Assembly (NCBI GenBank): GCA_934491515.1
Contig: CAKSTF010000020.1
Span: 1-25,233 of the forward strand
Direction of reading: 5' to 3'
Source: an uncultured Eubacteriales bacterium
GTDB lineage: Bacteria > Bacillota > Clostridia > Oscillospirales > Acutalibacteraceae
DNA: 25,233 bases
How positions within the stretch are numbered: the stretch's first letter is position 1; each line of letters begins with the position of its first letter. Made by a program: the position numbers and the translations under genes. This document shows positions 1-6,287 of the stretch, in pieces. The notes under the pieces were generated by a model. It did no database searches and was not told the origin of the DNA. It saw nothing but the letters and a program-made list of their open reading frames with translations.

Positions 1-687
1 GTTCTCGTTGTGGAGGACGACCGTCCCGTCCGCAATCTGATCGTAACAACATTAAAGGCGCACGATTACCGCTATCTGACTGCAGAGAACGGACACGGTG
101 CGATTATGGAGGCGACCTCCCATAATCCGGATATCGTTCTGCTGGATCTGGGCCTGCCGGATATCGACGGCACACAGGTAATCGAAAGCATCCGCTCATG
201 GTCAAATATGCCTATTATTGTGATCAGTGCGCGCAGCGAGGATAAAGACAAAATTACGGCGCTGGATGCCGGAGCGGACGACTATCTGACAAAGCCCTTT
301 TCCGTAGAGGAGCTTTTGGCACGGCTTCGTGTCACGCAAAGAAGACTGCTGCTTTTGCAGGCAACCAGCGAAACCGACTCACCCGTTTTCCAAAACGGCG
401 AGCTTAAAATTGATTATTCTGCCGGATGCGCTTATCTAAACGGGGAGGAATTGCACCTGACCCCGATTGAATACAAGCTTTTGTGTCTACTCTCTCATAA
501 TGTCGGAAAGGTTCTGACTCACACCTATATCACGCAGCAGATTTGGGGCAGCAGTTGGGAAAACGATATTGCTTCTCTGCGTGTATTCATGGCGACACTG
601 CGCAAAAAGCTGGAGCCGCAAAAGGACAGTCCGCAATACATTCAGACGCATATCGGTGTCGGTTACCGGATGCTACGGGTAGACTGA
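1..687 (+). CDS. kdpE: KdpE-like response regulator, 5' end missing
   Basis: OmpR/PhoB-class DNA-binding response regulator, best matched to KdpE, which with the sensor kinase KdpD controls the Kdp potassium ATPase. The reading frame is already open at base 1, where the first residues VLVVEDD are the usual beta-1 strand and acidic pocket, so only a few N-terminal residues are lost; the GTG at 10 is not a plausible start. Counting from the first visible codon, the phospho-acceptor Asp is D49 (in LLDLGLPDIDG), the conserved Ser is in VISAR and the Lys is K98 in LTKPF. The C-terminal winged helix ends in the typical QTHIGVGYRM. No kdpD or kdpFABC is visible, so the Kdp assignment rests on overall likeness. 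Codon use differs from the genes after 2.4 kb: none of the 17 isoleucine codons is ATA. Confidence 0.85.
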   Translation, partial: VLVVEDDRPVRNLIVTTLKAHDYRYLTAENGHGAIMEATSHNPDIVLLDLGLPDIDGTQVIESIRSWSNMPIIVISARSEDKDKITALDAGADDYLTKPFSVEELLARLRVTQRRLLLLQATSETDSPVFQNGELKIDYSAGCAYLNGEELHLTPIEYKLLCLLSHNVGKVLTHTYITQQIWGSSWENDIASLRVFMATLRKKLEPQKDSPQYIQTHIGVGYRMLRVD

Positions 688-708
688 GAAAAGCGAGGAA
701 ACAAGGAA

Positions 709-1229
709 TTGAACCGATATGCAATAGAAAATCTTTTCGGAATTGAAGGGCTGAATATCGCTTGGTACGGAATCATTATCGCCTGCGATAACCGGACACC
801 GAATTCACCTGTTTCACAAAATCAATCGACGGAAAAGGCATCGGAGTCTGTGCCTGCAACCTCCAAGCCTGCACAAAGTGCAGACAGTATTGATGTTGAC
901 CTGACGAAAATCAGCAGCACAATGGTCTATTCTGAGGTTTATAATATGATGGTTTCTCCCGATAACTATACCGAAAACCCGTTAAAATGAACGGTGCTTT
1001 TGCGTATTACGAAGATCCGGAAACAAAGAAGCAATACTTTGCCTGTATCGTTGCCGATGCGACGGCTTGCTGCTCACAGGGACTTGAATTTATTTTGACA
1101 GGCGATCATACCTATCCGAACGATTATCCGGGGTTAAGCTCAGTGATAACTGTCACAGGAACATTTGAAACTTATGAGGAGAATGGGTTTAAGTATTGCA
1201 GACTGACGGACGCCGCCATTGTAGAATAA
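709..1229 (+). pseudogene. Broken chimera: lgt N-terminus joined to a frameshifted lipoprotein
   Basis: Starts with TTG at 709 (GAGG ten bases upstream), 21 bases after kdpE. The first ~26 codons (NLFGIEGLNIAWYGIIIAC) resemble the N-terminus of Lgt, prolipoprotein diacylglyceryl transferase. From the Cys codon at 784-786 the protein becomes a Ser/Thr/Pro-rich linker and then a small globular domain (IDVDLTKISSTMVYSEVY) typical of the mature part of an exported lipoprotein. The frame ends at 988-990. The domain continues in another frame from about 973 (VKMNGAFAYY through to AAIVE at 1229). Adding one G near 973 would restore DNYTGKPVKMNGAFAYY, so a one-base deletion or a base-call error is likely. 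The lipoprotein domain has no function that I can name. With neither a full Lgt nor a proper signal peptide, it is probably non-functional. Confidence 0.65.
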
Positions 1230-1305
1230 AATCACTTTGCAGTGACTGTTACGCCCACAACCTTAATCAAAGATTGAATTATTTTCCAATCGTTTTCCTG
1301 TTAGC

Positions 1306-1354
1306 TATAAAAAAGCACAACGCCACAGAGTTTTAAATCTCTGTGGCATTGTGC
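1306..1354 (-). terminator. Rho-independent terminator, minus strand
   Basis: A 16-base stem (1315-1330 with 1339-1354, one mismatch or wobble) with an eight-base loop is followed on the minus strand by a run of six T. There is no T-run on the plus-strand side, so it acts for minus-strand transcription. It could serve the candidate short transcript, or the NERD gene whose stop lies about 250 bases upstream of it. Confidence 0.6.
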
Positions 1355-1423
1355 TGCTCTCAATCGGTCACTTTTTGAAAGTGTCTTTGTGTGAGCCCGA
1401 TTTTTATGCGGCATAATCCTCTT
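1306..1423 (-). ncRNA. Candidate short minus-strand transcript
   Basis: An extended -10 box reading TGGTATAAT on the minus strand (1430-1438) would start a transcript near 1423. About 110 bases later comes a strong hairpin followed by a T-run. A second, six-pair hairpin (1369-1383) lies between. The same stretch holds a 37-codon frame, minus strand 1414 to 1301, with only a weakly placed AGAGG in front; its 3' part is the hairpin itself, so coding is doubtful. It could be a small RNA, or the leader of a gene that has been lost. Confidence 0.3.
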
Positions 1424-1429
1424 TGTGTT

Positions 1430-1438
1430 ATTATACCA
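1430..1438 (-). promoter_or_regulatory. Extended -10 promoter element
   Basis: Minus-strand TGGTATAAT is a perfect -10 box with the TGn extension. The only -35-like hexamer, TTGTAA at 1455-1460, is 19 bases away, longer than ideal, so the promoter would rely on the extended -10. Confidence 0.4.
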
Positions 1439-1608
1439 CAATCATCTATTCTTCTTACAATCCCCGTTGCTTTCATATATAAAATCTCCTTTTTGAAAAG
1501 TGTCACTCGGAACTTTTCGGATTTATGCTTTCATATTGTTTGCAGCGGCGAAAGTTTTATGCAGCGCAAAAAAAGAGAATGACAATGCCGCTTTTTAAAC
1601 GGTTTTAT

Positions 1609-2208
1609 TTATCGAATAAGATTCGCAATAGAATCAACCTGTTGTTTTGTTAAACGGTTTTTTCCTGAAGTATGAACGGCACGGTCGATATCCGCGATAC
1701 TTGAAAGCACACACGGCCTATCCACCGGACTGTTGCCCTGCGTAAGCAAAGCGTACCCCTCGACCCACACCCGCAAGCCGTAATAATCCAAATACTTTGC
1801 AAGAACATAAACCTGCCGTTTTACCTGCTTTATTGGATTTTTCACTTTCTTTTCAAAGGTGTTACCGTAACCGTCGTCTTTGTATTTTATCCATTCGTAA
1901 TCGTCCTCGCTGCCGTAAAGACGACCTTTGTAGTTTTTTACCTCAATTACAAATACGCCGAAACGATTTACAATGACATTATCAAGTTCCGCCGGCTTTC
2001 CGTCAAAAGAAATCTCCACATTTGTAAAAAGCAAATCTCCGTCACGAAGAACGCTTTTTATTGCGTTTGTTGCAGCAGTTTCTCCGTCTCTGCCCGCGCG
2101 CCGACTTCCCGGTTCAATTATAACGTCAAAAGAATTTATGCTCTTTGTCGCCAAGACAGCCACGACAATAACAATTGCAACAACAATTGCAACAATCATA
2201 ATTTCCAT
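1609..2208 (-). CDS. Membrane-anchored NERD-domain protein
   Basis: A 199-residue protein with one N-terminal membrane segment (about residues 3-20, an Ile/Val/Ala repeat) followed by a NERD (nuclease-related) domain. The core is visible as GRDGETAA (about 39-46), then ELDNVIVNRFGVFVIEVKNYKG, which holds the Asp and the Glu-x-Lys of the restriction-endonuclease-like fold. NERD proteins are predicted nucleases of largely unknown role. The start ATG at 2208 is preceded by AAGGGGT seven bases away. It stands alone, has its own promoter (2261-2289) and diverges from tdk. Codons are mixed, with some ATA. The TM-encoding DNA (about 2170-2200) is a short quasi-repeat of CAATTGCAACAA. The fold is clear, but the activity is unknown. 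Confidence 0.85.
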   Translation of the reverse strand: MEIMIVAIVVAIVIVVAVLATKSINSFDVIIEPGSRRAGRDGETAATNAIKSVLRDGDLLFTNVEISFDGKPAELDNVIVNRFGVFVIEVKNYKGRLYGSEDDYEWIKYKDDGYGNTFEKKVKNPIKQVKRQVYVLAKYLDYYGLRVWVEGYALLTQGNSPVDRPCVLSSIADIDRAVHTSGKNRLTKQQVDSIANLIR

Positions 2209-2260
2209 TTTTTACCCCTTTGCCTATCAATGAAATAAGCATTGTAATTTCTTGGGATTG

Positions 2261-2289
2261 ATTGTAGCATACTTGACAATTTTCTTCAA
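2261..2289 (-). promoter_or_regulatory. Sigma-A promoter of the NERD gene
   Basis: On the minus strand, -35 TTGAAG and -10 TACAAT are separated by exactly 17 bases, with a TGC extension before the -10 box. It lies about 50 bases upstream of the NERD start codon. Confidence 0.7.
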
Positions 2290-2375
2290 CGCACAACCGT
2301 CAGGGCATCTTTTGCAAAGCAATATTACACTGAAAACATGGAAATGGGAAATCTGCCGGCAAAAAATTGCCCTGC

Positions 2376-2404
2376 TTGAATGTTTTAAAGTTCCGTGTTA
2401 TAAT
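2376..2404 (+). promoter_or_regulatory. Sigma-A promoter of the tdk-deo operon
   Basis: TTGAAT, 17 bases, TATAAT, with the TGT extension directly before the -10 box. Transcription would start near 2411, giving a leader of about 40 bases before the tdk ATG. Confidence 0.8.
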
Positions 2405-2450
2405 AATTTGAACAAAGTTGTTGCACCCATATTAAGCGGGAGTGTGTAAA

Positions 2451-3038
2451 ATGGCGAAACTTTATTTTAAATACGGCGCCATGGGCAGTTCAAAATCCGC
2501 CCAGGTACTTATAACCAAGTTTAATTACGAAGAAAAAGATATGAAAGTGTGGCTTATAAAGCCTGCCACCGATAACCGCGACGGCGCTGACGTCGTAAAA
2601 TCGCGCATAGGGCTTTCGGCAAAGTGCGACGTTATTTTCCCCGAAACCGATATTTGCGCCGAATTTGAGCGCCGACGCGACGTTGACGTTATTATAGCGG
2701 ACGAATGCCAGTTTTTAAGCGAAGCGCAGATAGACCAGTTGCGGTACATCGTTGATTTTTGCGACACGCCCGTTTTGTGCTTCGGACTCAGGACCGACTT
2801 TCTTACAAAATCGTTCCCCGGCAGCCGCCGGCTGTTTGAGGTTGCCGACTCGATAACCGAAATAAAAACAATATGCAAATGCGGCGCAAAAGCCATTGTA
2901 AACGCCCGTCTTGACAGTTCGGGCAAAATTCTCACACAAGGCACACAGATATGCATAGGCGGAAACGACAAATATGTTGCTATGTGCCATAAGTGCTGGA
3001 AAAAAGCAATAAAAGAGCAAAGCGAAAATAATCAATGA
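2451..3038 (+). CDS. tdk: Thymidine kinase (type II)
   Basis: Phosphorylates thymidine (and deoxyuridine) with ATP to the 5'-monophosphate, feeding dTTP salvage in the cytoplasm. The 195-residue protein is the usual size. It shows the P-loop GAMGSSKS at 9-16, the catalytic motif DECQF at 84-88, and the zinc-binding cysteines C142/C144 and C179/C182 of the lasso domain. I chose ATG 2451, eight bases after GGGAG; the GTG at 2442 lies inside that ribosome binding site. It is first in the operon tdk-deoC-deoD-deoB-cdd, nine bases before deoC. A salvage kinase leading a catabolic deo operon means thymidine can be either phosphorylated or degraded. ATA is the main Ile codon (11 of 17). Confidence 0.95.
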   Translation: MAKLYFKYGAMGSSKSAQVLITKFNYEEKDMKVWLIKPATDNRDGADVVKSRIGLSAKCDVIFPETDICAEFERRRDVDVIIADECQFLSEAQIDQLRYIVDFCDTPVLCFGLRTDFLTKSFPGSRRLFEVADSITEIKTICKCGAKAIVNARLDSSGKILTQGTQICIGGNDKYVAMCHKCWKKAIKEQSENNQ

Positions 3039-3047
3039 GGTGAAATT

Positions 3048-3719
3048 ATGGAACTTGAAAAAATTCTGTCTACGGTAGACCACACACTGCTCTCGCAGAC
3101 TGCCACCTGGGAAGAAATACGGGCCATCTGCGACGACGGAATGAAGTATCACACCGCTTCCGTATGTATCCCTGCTTCATACGTTGCACGCGCAAAGGAA
3201 TATGTGGGCGACCGCCTTGCCGTATGCACGGTAATCGGCTTCCCGAACGGATATTCCACTACCGCGGCAAAATGCTTTGAAACCGAAGACGCGGTTAAAA
3301 ACGGCGCCGACGAAATCGACATGGTGATAAACATAGGCGACCTTAAGGACCGGCGGTACGACGAGATACTCGCGGAAATAAAGGCGGTAAAAGCCGCCTG
3401 TTCGGGACATATTCTTAAGGTTATCATAGAAACCTGCCTGCTTACCGATGAAGAAAAGATAAAAATGTGCGAAATAGTAAGCAAATCGGGCGCGGACTTT
3501 ATAAAGACTTCCACGGGATTTTCCTCCGGCGGCGCCACCTTTGACGACGTTGCGCTTTTCGCAAAACACGTTGAAAAACATGTAAAAATCAAGGCGGCAG
3601 GCGGAATTTCCTCGCTTGAGGACGCAGAAAAGTTCATAAAACTCGGCGCTTCAAGACTGGGCACCAGCAGAATAGTAAAAATAGTTAAAAATTTGCCTGC
3701 CGAAAACGGCGGATATTAA
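3048..3719 (+). CDS. deoC: Deoxyribose-phosphate aldolase
   Basis: Class I aldolase that cleaves 2-deoxyribose-5-phosphate to glyceraldehyde-3-phosphate and acetaldehyde, the last step of deoxynucleoside breakdown. The 223 residues form one TIM barrel. Visible active-site residues are the Schiff-base lysine K153 in FIKTSTGFSSGGAT, the proton-relay pair D91 (ADEIDMVINIG) and K182 (KIKAAGG), and the phosphate-binding GGIS near the end. The ATG at 3048 follows GAGGTGA by five bases. It receives its substrate from DeoB, encoded two genes downstream. Confidence 0.96.
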   Translation: MELEKILSTVDHTLLSQTATWEEIRAICDDGMKYHTASVCIPASYVARAKEYVGDRLAVCTVIGFPNGYSTTAAKCFETEDAVKNGADEIDMVINIGDLKDRRYDEILAEIKAVKAACSGHILKVIIETCLLTDEEKIKMCEIVSKSGADFIKTSTGFSSGGATFDDVALFAKHVEKHVKIKAAGGISSLEDAEKFIKLGASRLGTSRIVKIVKNLPAENGGY

Positions 3720-3744
3720 AACAATACATTTAAGGAGTAACGTT

Positions 3745-4500
3745 ATGGCAAACTATCCTACACCGCATATAAATGCAACCCCCGATGACTTTGCCGAAAC
3801 CGTTCTTATGCCGGGCGATCCTCTGCGCTCAAAATTCATTGCCGAAAACTTTCTTGACTCGCCCGAACTTGTAAACAACGTCCGCGGTATACAGGGGTAT
3901 ACCGGAACATACAAGGGCGTTCGCGTGTCGGTAATGGCAAGCGGAATGGGTATCCCCTCGATAGGGATATACTCGTACGAACTTTTTAACTTTTTCGGCG
4001 TTCGGAACATTATCCGCGTCGGTTCTGCAGGAGGTATGACCGAAAAGGTGCACGTTAGAGATATCGTTATCGGTCAGGGTGCCTGCACCGATTCAAACTA
4101 CGCCGCGCAGTTTAATCTGCCGGGCACTTTTGCACCGATATCCGATTTTAAGATACTTTCCGCCTGCGTTGATACCGCAAAGGCGCTTGGGATAGATAAT
4201 TACCACGTGGGCAACGTGCTTTCTTCGGACTGTTTTTACGGCGACTCCTTAGGACTTCCCGACTGGAAACAGCCCAAAAACGCCTGGGGCAAAATGGGCG
4301 TGCTTGCGGTTGAAATGGAAAGCGCCGCCCTTTATATGAACGCCGCGCGCGCGGGGAAGCGTGCGCTTGGCATATTTACGGTGTCCGACCACCTTGTAAC
4401 GGGCGAATCGACAAGCGCCGAGGAACGCCAGAACTCTTTTACCGAGATGATGAAACTGGCGCTTGAAACCGCCGTTCTTCTTGATAAAGAAAGGAAATGA
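3745..4500 (+). CDS. deoD: Purine-nucleoside phosphorylase, DeoD type
   Basis: Splits purine (deoxy)nucleosides with phosphate to the free base and (deoxy)ribose-1-phosphate. It belongs to the NP-I family, hexameric DeoD type. The N-terminal TPHINA is diagnostic. Phosphate is bound by G24 and R28 in MPGDPLR and by the VGSAGG loop (92-97). The ribose site is VEMES (189-193), and the catalytic Asp is D215 in VSDH. It has 251 residues against about 235-240 in E. coli, with the extra length in a central loop and the tail. The ATG at 3745 follows AAGGAG about seven bases away. deoB starts seven bases after its stop. Confidence 0.95.
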   Translation: MANYPTPHINATPDDFAETVLMPGDPLRSKFIAENFLDSPELVNNVRGIQGYTGTYKGVRVSVMASGMGIPSIGIYSYELFNFFGVRNIIRVGSAGGMTEKVHVRDIVIGQGACTDSNYAAQFNLPGTFAPISDFKILSACVDTAKALGIDNYHVGNVLSSDCFYGDSLGLPDWKQPKNAWGKMGVLAVEMESAALYMNAARAGKRALGIFTVSDHLVTGESTSAEERQNSFTEMMKLALETAVLLDKERK

Positions 4501-4507
4501 TTCCGTT

Positions 4508-5671
4508 ATGAAAAGGGTGTTTTTAACGGTACTTGACAGCGTGGGGATAGGCGAAGCGCCCGACGCCGCGCTGTTCGGCGACGCGGGCAGCAATACCATG
4601 CGCAGCATTTCTTCTTCCGAAAAATTCAGCGCCGAAAACCTGCTTGCCGCGGGACTCGGCAACATTGACGGGGTGGACTATCTGCCCGGCTGCTCCGCGC
4701 CTTATGCCGCGGTTGCAAGGGTACGGGAAGCCTCCGCCGGAAAAGACACCACAATAGGGCACTGGGAAATAGCGGGGCTTTACTCCCCCACGCCGCTGCC
4801 CACCTACCCGAACGGTTTTCCACAGAAAATAATTTCGGAATTTGAAAGGGCGACCGGCCGCGGCGTTTTGTGCAACAAACCCTACTCCGGCACCGAGGTT
4901 ATAAAGGACTACGGCGACGAGCACGTAAAAACGGGAAACCTTATTGTATACACAAGCGCCGACAGCGTTTTCCAGATCGCGGCGCACGAAAGTATCGTGC
5001 CGCCCGAACTGCTTTACGAATACTGCCGCGCGGCGCGTAAAATTCTTAAAGGCGAACATGCCGTGGGCCGCGTTATCGCGCGTCCGTTTGTGGGCGAACA
5101 CGGCAATTACACAAGAACGGCGAACCGTCACGATTTTTCGCTTGAACCCACGGGGCACACCCTGCTTGACGCACTCCGGGGCGCCGGACGGGACGTTATC
5201 GCGGTAGGAAAAATAACCGATATTTTTGCCGGACGCGGAATAACAAAATCGCTGTTTACCCACGGCAACGACGAAGGAATGGCCGTAACGCTTGAAATGC
5301 AGAAGGCCGACTTTAACGGGCTTTGCTTTACAAACCTTGTGGATTTCGATATGCTGTACGGTCACCGCAACGATAAAGACGGCTACGCCGCCGCCCTTGC
5401 GCGTTTTGATAAATGGCTGCCGCAATTTATAAGCGGTATGCGCGAAGACGACGTTCTTATAATAACTGCCGACCACGGCTGCGACCCGGGCGACATAAGC
5501 ACCGACCACACGCGCGAGTATGTTCCGCTTTTTGTGATAGGCAAAAAGACAAAACCGCAGAATTTGGGCACTTTAAGCACATTTTCCGACATTGCGGCAA
5601 CAATAGCGGAAATGCTTGGAATCAATTTTGAAACCAAAGGCACAAGTTTTCTGCATGAGGTGATAAAATGA
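4508..5671 (+). CDS. deoB: Phosphopentomutase
   Basis: Moves the phosphate of (deoxy)ribose between C1 and C5, linking the phosphorylases to DeoC and to the pentose-phosphate pathway. It is a 387-residue, manganese-dependent member of the alkaline phosphatase superfamily. Metal ligands are seen in VLDSVGIGEAPD (D10), ITADHGCDPGD and TDHTREY. The phosphorylated threonine is T81 in GKDTTIGHWE. I chose ATG 4508 (MKRVFLTV), where the family begins; the upstream extension from 4463 overlaps deoD and does not resemble the family. The best ribosome binding site, AAGGAAA at the end of deoD, is about 12 bases away, slightly long. Its stop overlaps the cdd start. Confidence 0.95.
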   Translation: MKRVFLTVLDSVGIGEAPDAALFGDAGSNTMRSISSSEKFSAENLLAAGLGNIDGVDYLPGCSAPYAAVARVREASAGKDTTIGHWEIAGLYSPTPLPTYPNGFPQKIISEFERATGRGVLCNKPYSGTEVIKDYGDEHVKTGNLIVYTSADSVFQIAAHESIVPPELLYEYCRAARKILKGEHAVGRVIARPFVGEHGNYTRTANRHDFSLEPTGHTLLDALRGAGRDVIAVGKITDIFAGRGITKSLFTHGNDEGMAVTLEMQKADFNGLCFTNLVDFDMLYGHRNDKDGYAAALARFDKWLPQFISGMREDDVLIITADHGCDPGDISTDHTREYVPLFVIGKKTKPQNLGTLSTFSDIAATIAEMLGINFETKGTSFLHEVIK

Positions 5672-6081
5672 CCGATTTTGAACTTATGGCGGAAGCCGTA
5701 AAGGCAAGGGAAATGTCCTATTCGCCCTATTCGGGATTTTCGGTAGGCGCGGCGCTGCTTTGCGCCGACGGCACGGTATACAAAGGCTGCAACATTGAAA
5801 ACGCAACCTTTACCCCCACGGTGTGCGCCGAACGCACGGCGTTTTTCAAGGCTGTATCGGACGGGAAACGTGATTTTGCCGCAATAGCCATAACCGGCGG
5901 CATTCACGGCGAAACTTCACCATTCTGCGCGCCCTGCGGCGTGTGCCGCCAGGTAATGGCGGAATTCTGCGGCAGGGACTTTAAGGTAATCCTCGGCACA
6001 AAGGATAACCTGCAGGTATTTTCGCTTAAAGAGGTTTTGCCTTTTGCCTTTACCGAAAACGACCTTAAACCGTCGGAATAA
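5668..6081 (+). CDS. cdd: Cytidine deaminase
   Basis: Hydrolytically deaminates cytidine and deoxycytidine to uridine and deoxyuridine, which Pdp can then split. It is a 137-residue homotetramer-type enzyme. Zinc ligands C53 (TVCAERTAFF), C90 and C93 (PCGVCRQ) and the catalytic glutamate E55 are all present, as is the substrate motif CNIENATF (41-48). Its ATG overlaps the deoB stop in an ATGA, so the two are probably translationally coupled. It is the last gene of the operon, followed directly by a terminator. Confidence 0.96.
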   Translation: MTDFELMAEAVKAREMSYSPYSGFSVGAALLCADGTVYKGCNIENATFTPTVCAERTAFFKAVSDGKRDFAAIAITGGIHGETSPFCAPCGVCRQVMAEFCGRDFKVILGTKDNLQVFSLKEVLPFAFTENDLKPSE

Positions 6082-6104
6082 ATCGTAGAAAAAAGATAAA
6101 AAAG

Positions 6105-6148
6105 TTCGGCTCTGTTATGTTTTTGCACAACGGAGTCGAAATTTTTTA
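6105..6148 (+). terminator. Rho-independent terminator of the tdk-cdd operon
   Basis: A 12-pair stem (6105-6116 with 6129-6140, two G-U pairs) with a 12-base loop is followed by six T. The A-rich DNA on the other side means it may also work weakly on the opposite strand. Confidence 0.85.
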
Positions 6149-6188
6149 TACAAATCACACAAAGGTATCCCCTGTCTTTTGAAAAGTA

Positions 6189-6217
6189 TTGACAAAATAG
6201 TACAAGTGTTCTAAAAT
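6189..6217 (+). promoter_or_regulatory. Sigma-A promoter of the nucleoside ABC operon
   Basis: A consensus TTGACA, a 17-base spacer and TAAAAT. The predicted transcript starts near 6224, leaving a leader of about 60 bases. That is too short for a purine riboswitch, so control probably acts at the DNA level. Confidence 0.85.
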
Positions 6218-6226
6218 ATTCCTGTA

Positions 6227-6246
6227 TTAAGGTTTTAAAACTTTAA
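6227..6246 (+). promoter_or_regulatory. Near-perfect 20-bp palindrome, candidate operator
   Basis: TTAAGGTTTTAAAACTTTAA has one mismatched pair out of ten and starts ten bases after the -10 box, over the start of transcription. A repressor bound here would block the nucleoside transporter operon. The regulator is not in the window and AT-rich palindromes arise by chance, so this remains a candidate. Confidence 0.4.
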
Positions 6247-6287
6247 CACAAATACGGGGAATCCCGAAAAACGTCAGGAGAATGATC

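Larger units (their letters stand above)
1230..1608. other. Gene-poor spacer beside the foreign-looking segment
   Basis: No convincing protein gene lies here. The stretch holds a minus-strand extended -10 box, two hairpins and a T-run, described separately. The plus-strand frame at 1391-1582 has no ribosome binding site and no recognisable domain. The spacer marks the change between the region with little ATA use and the main genome style. Confidence 0.5.

Noticed and set aside
1391..1582. Plus-strand frame of 63 codons in the spacer
   Set aside because: No ribosome binding site, no homologous features that I can see, and it runs against the minus-strand hairpin unit.
2252..2449. Plus-strand frame of 65 codons before tdk
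   Set aside because: It spans both divergent promoters and has no ribosome binding site, so it is intergenic.
2590..2640. Unusual zinc-site spacing in thymidine kinase (Cys-x-Cys instead of Cys-x-x-Cys)
   Set aside because: The Cys-x-Cys form (C142, C144) with a later Cys-x-x-Cys is, as I recall, common in type II thymidine kinases, so it is not a defect.
4523..5509. Long minus-strand open frame (328 codons) opposite deoB, and similar ones opposite lgt-independent genes such as the ATPase and permease
   Set aside because: They mirror well-supported plus-strand genes, have no ribosome binding site or known domain, and arise because the codon bias of these genes rarely creates stops on the other strand.
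6218..6287. Purine riboswitch in the importer leader
   Set aside because: The leader is only about 60 bases and lacks the three-way junction core of purine riboswitches.
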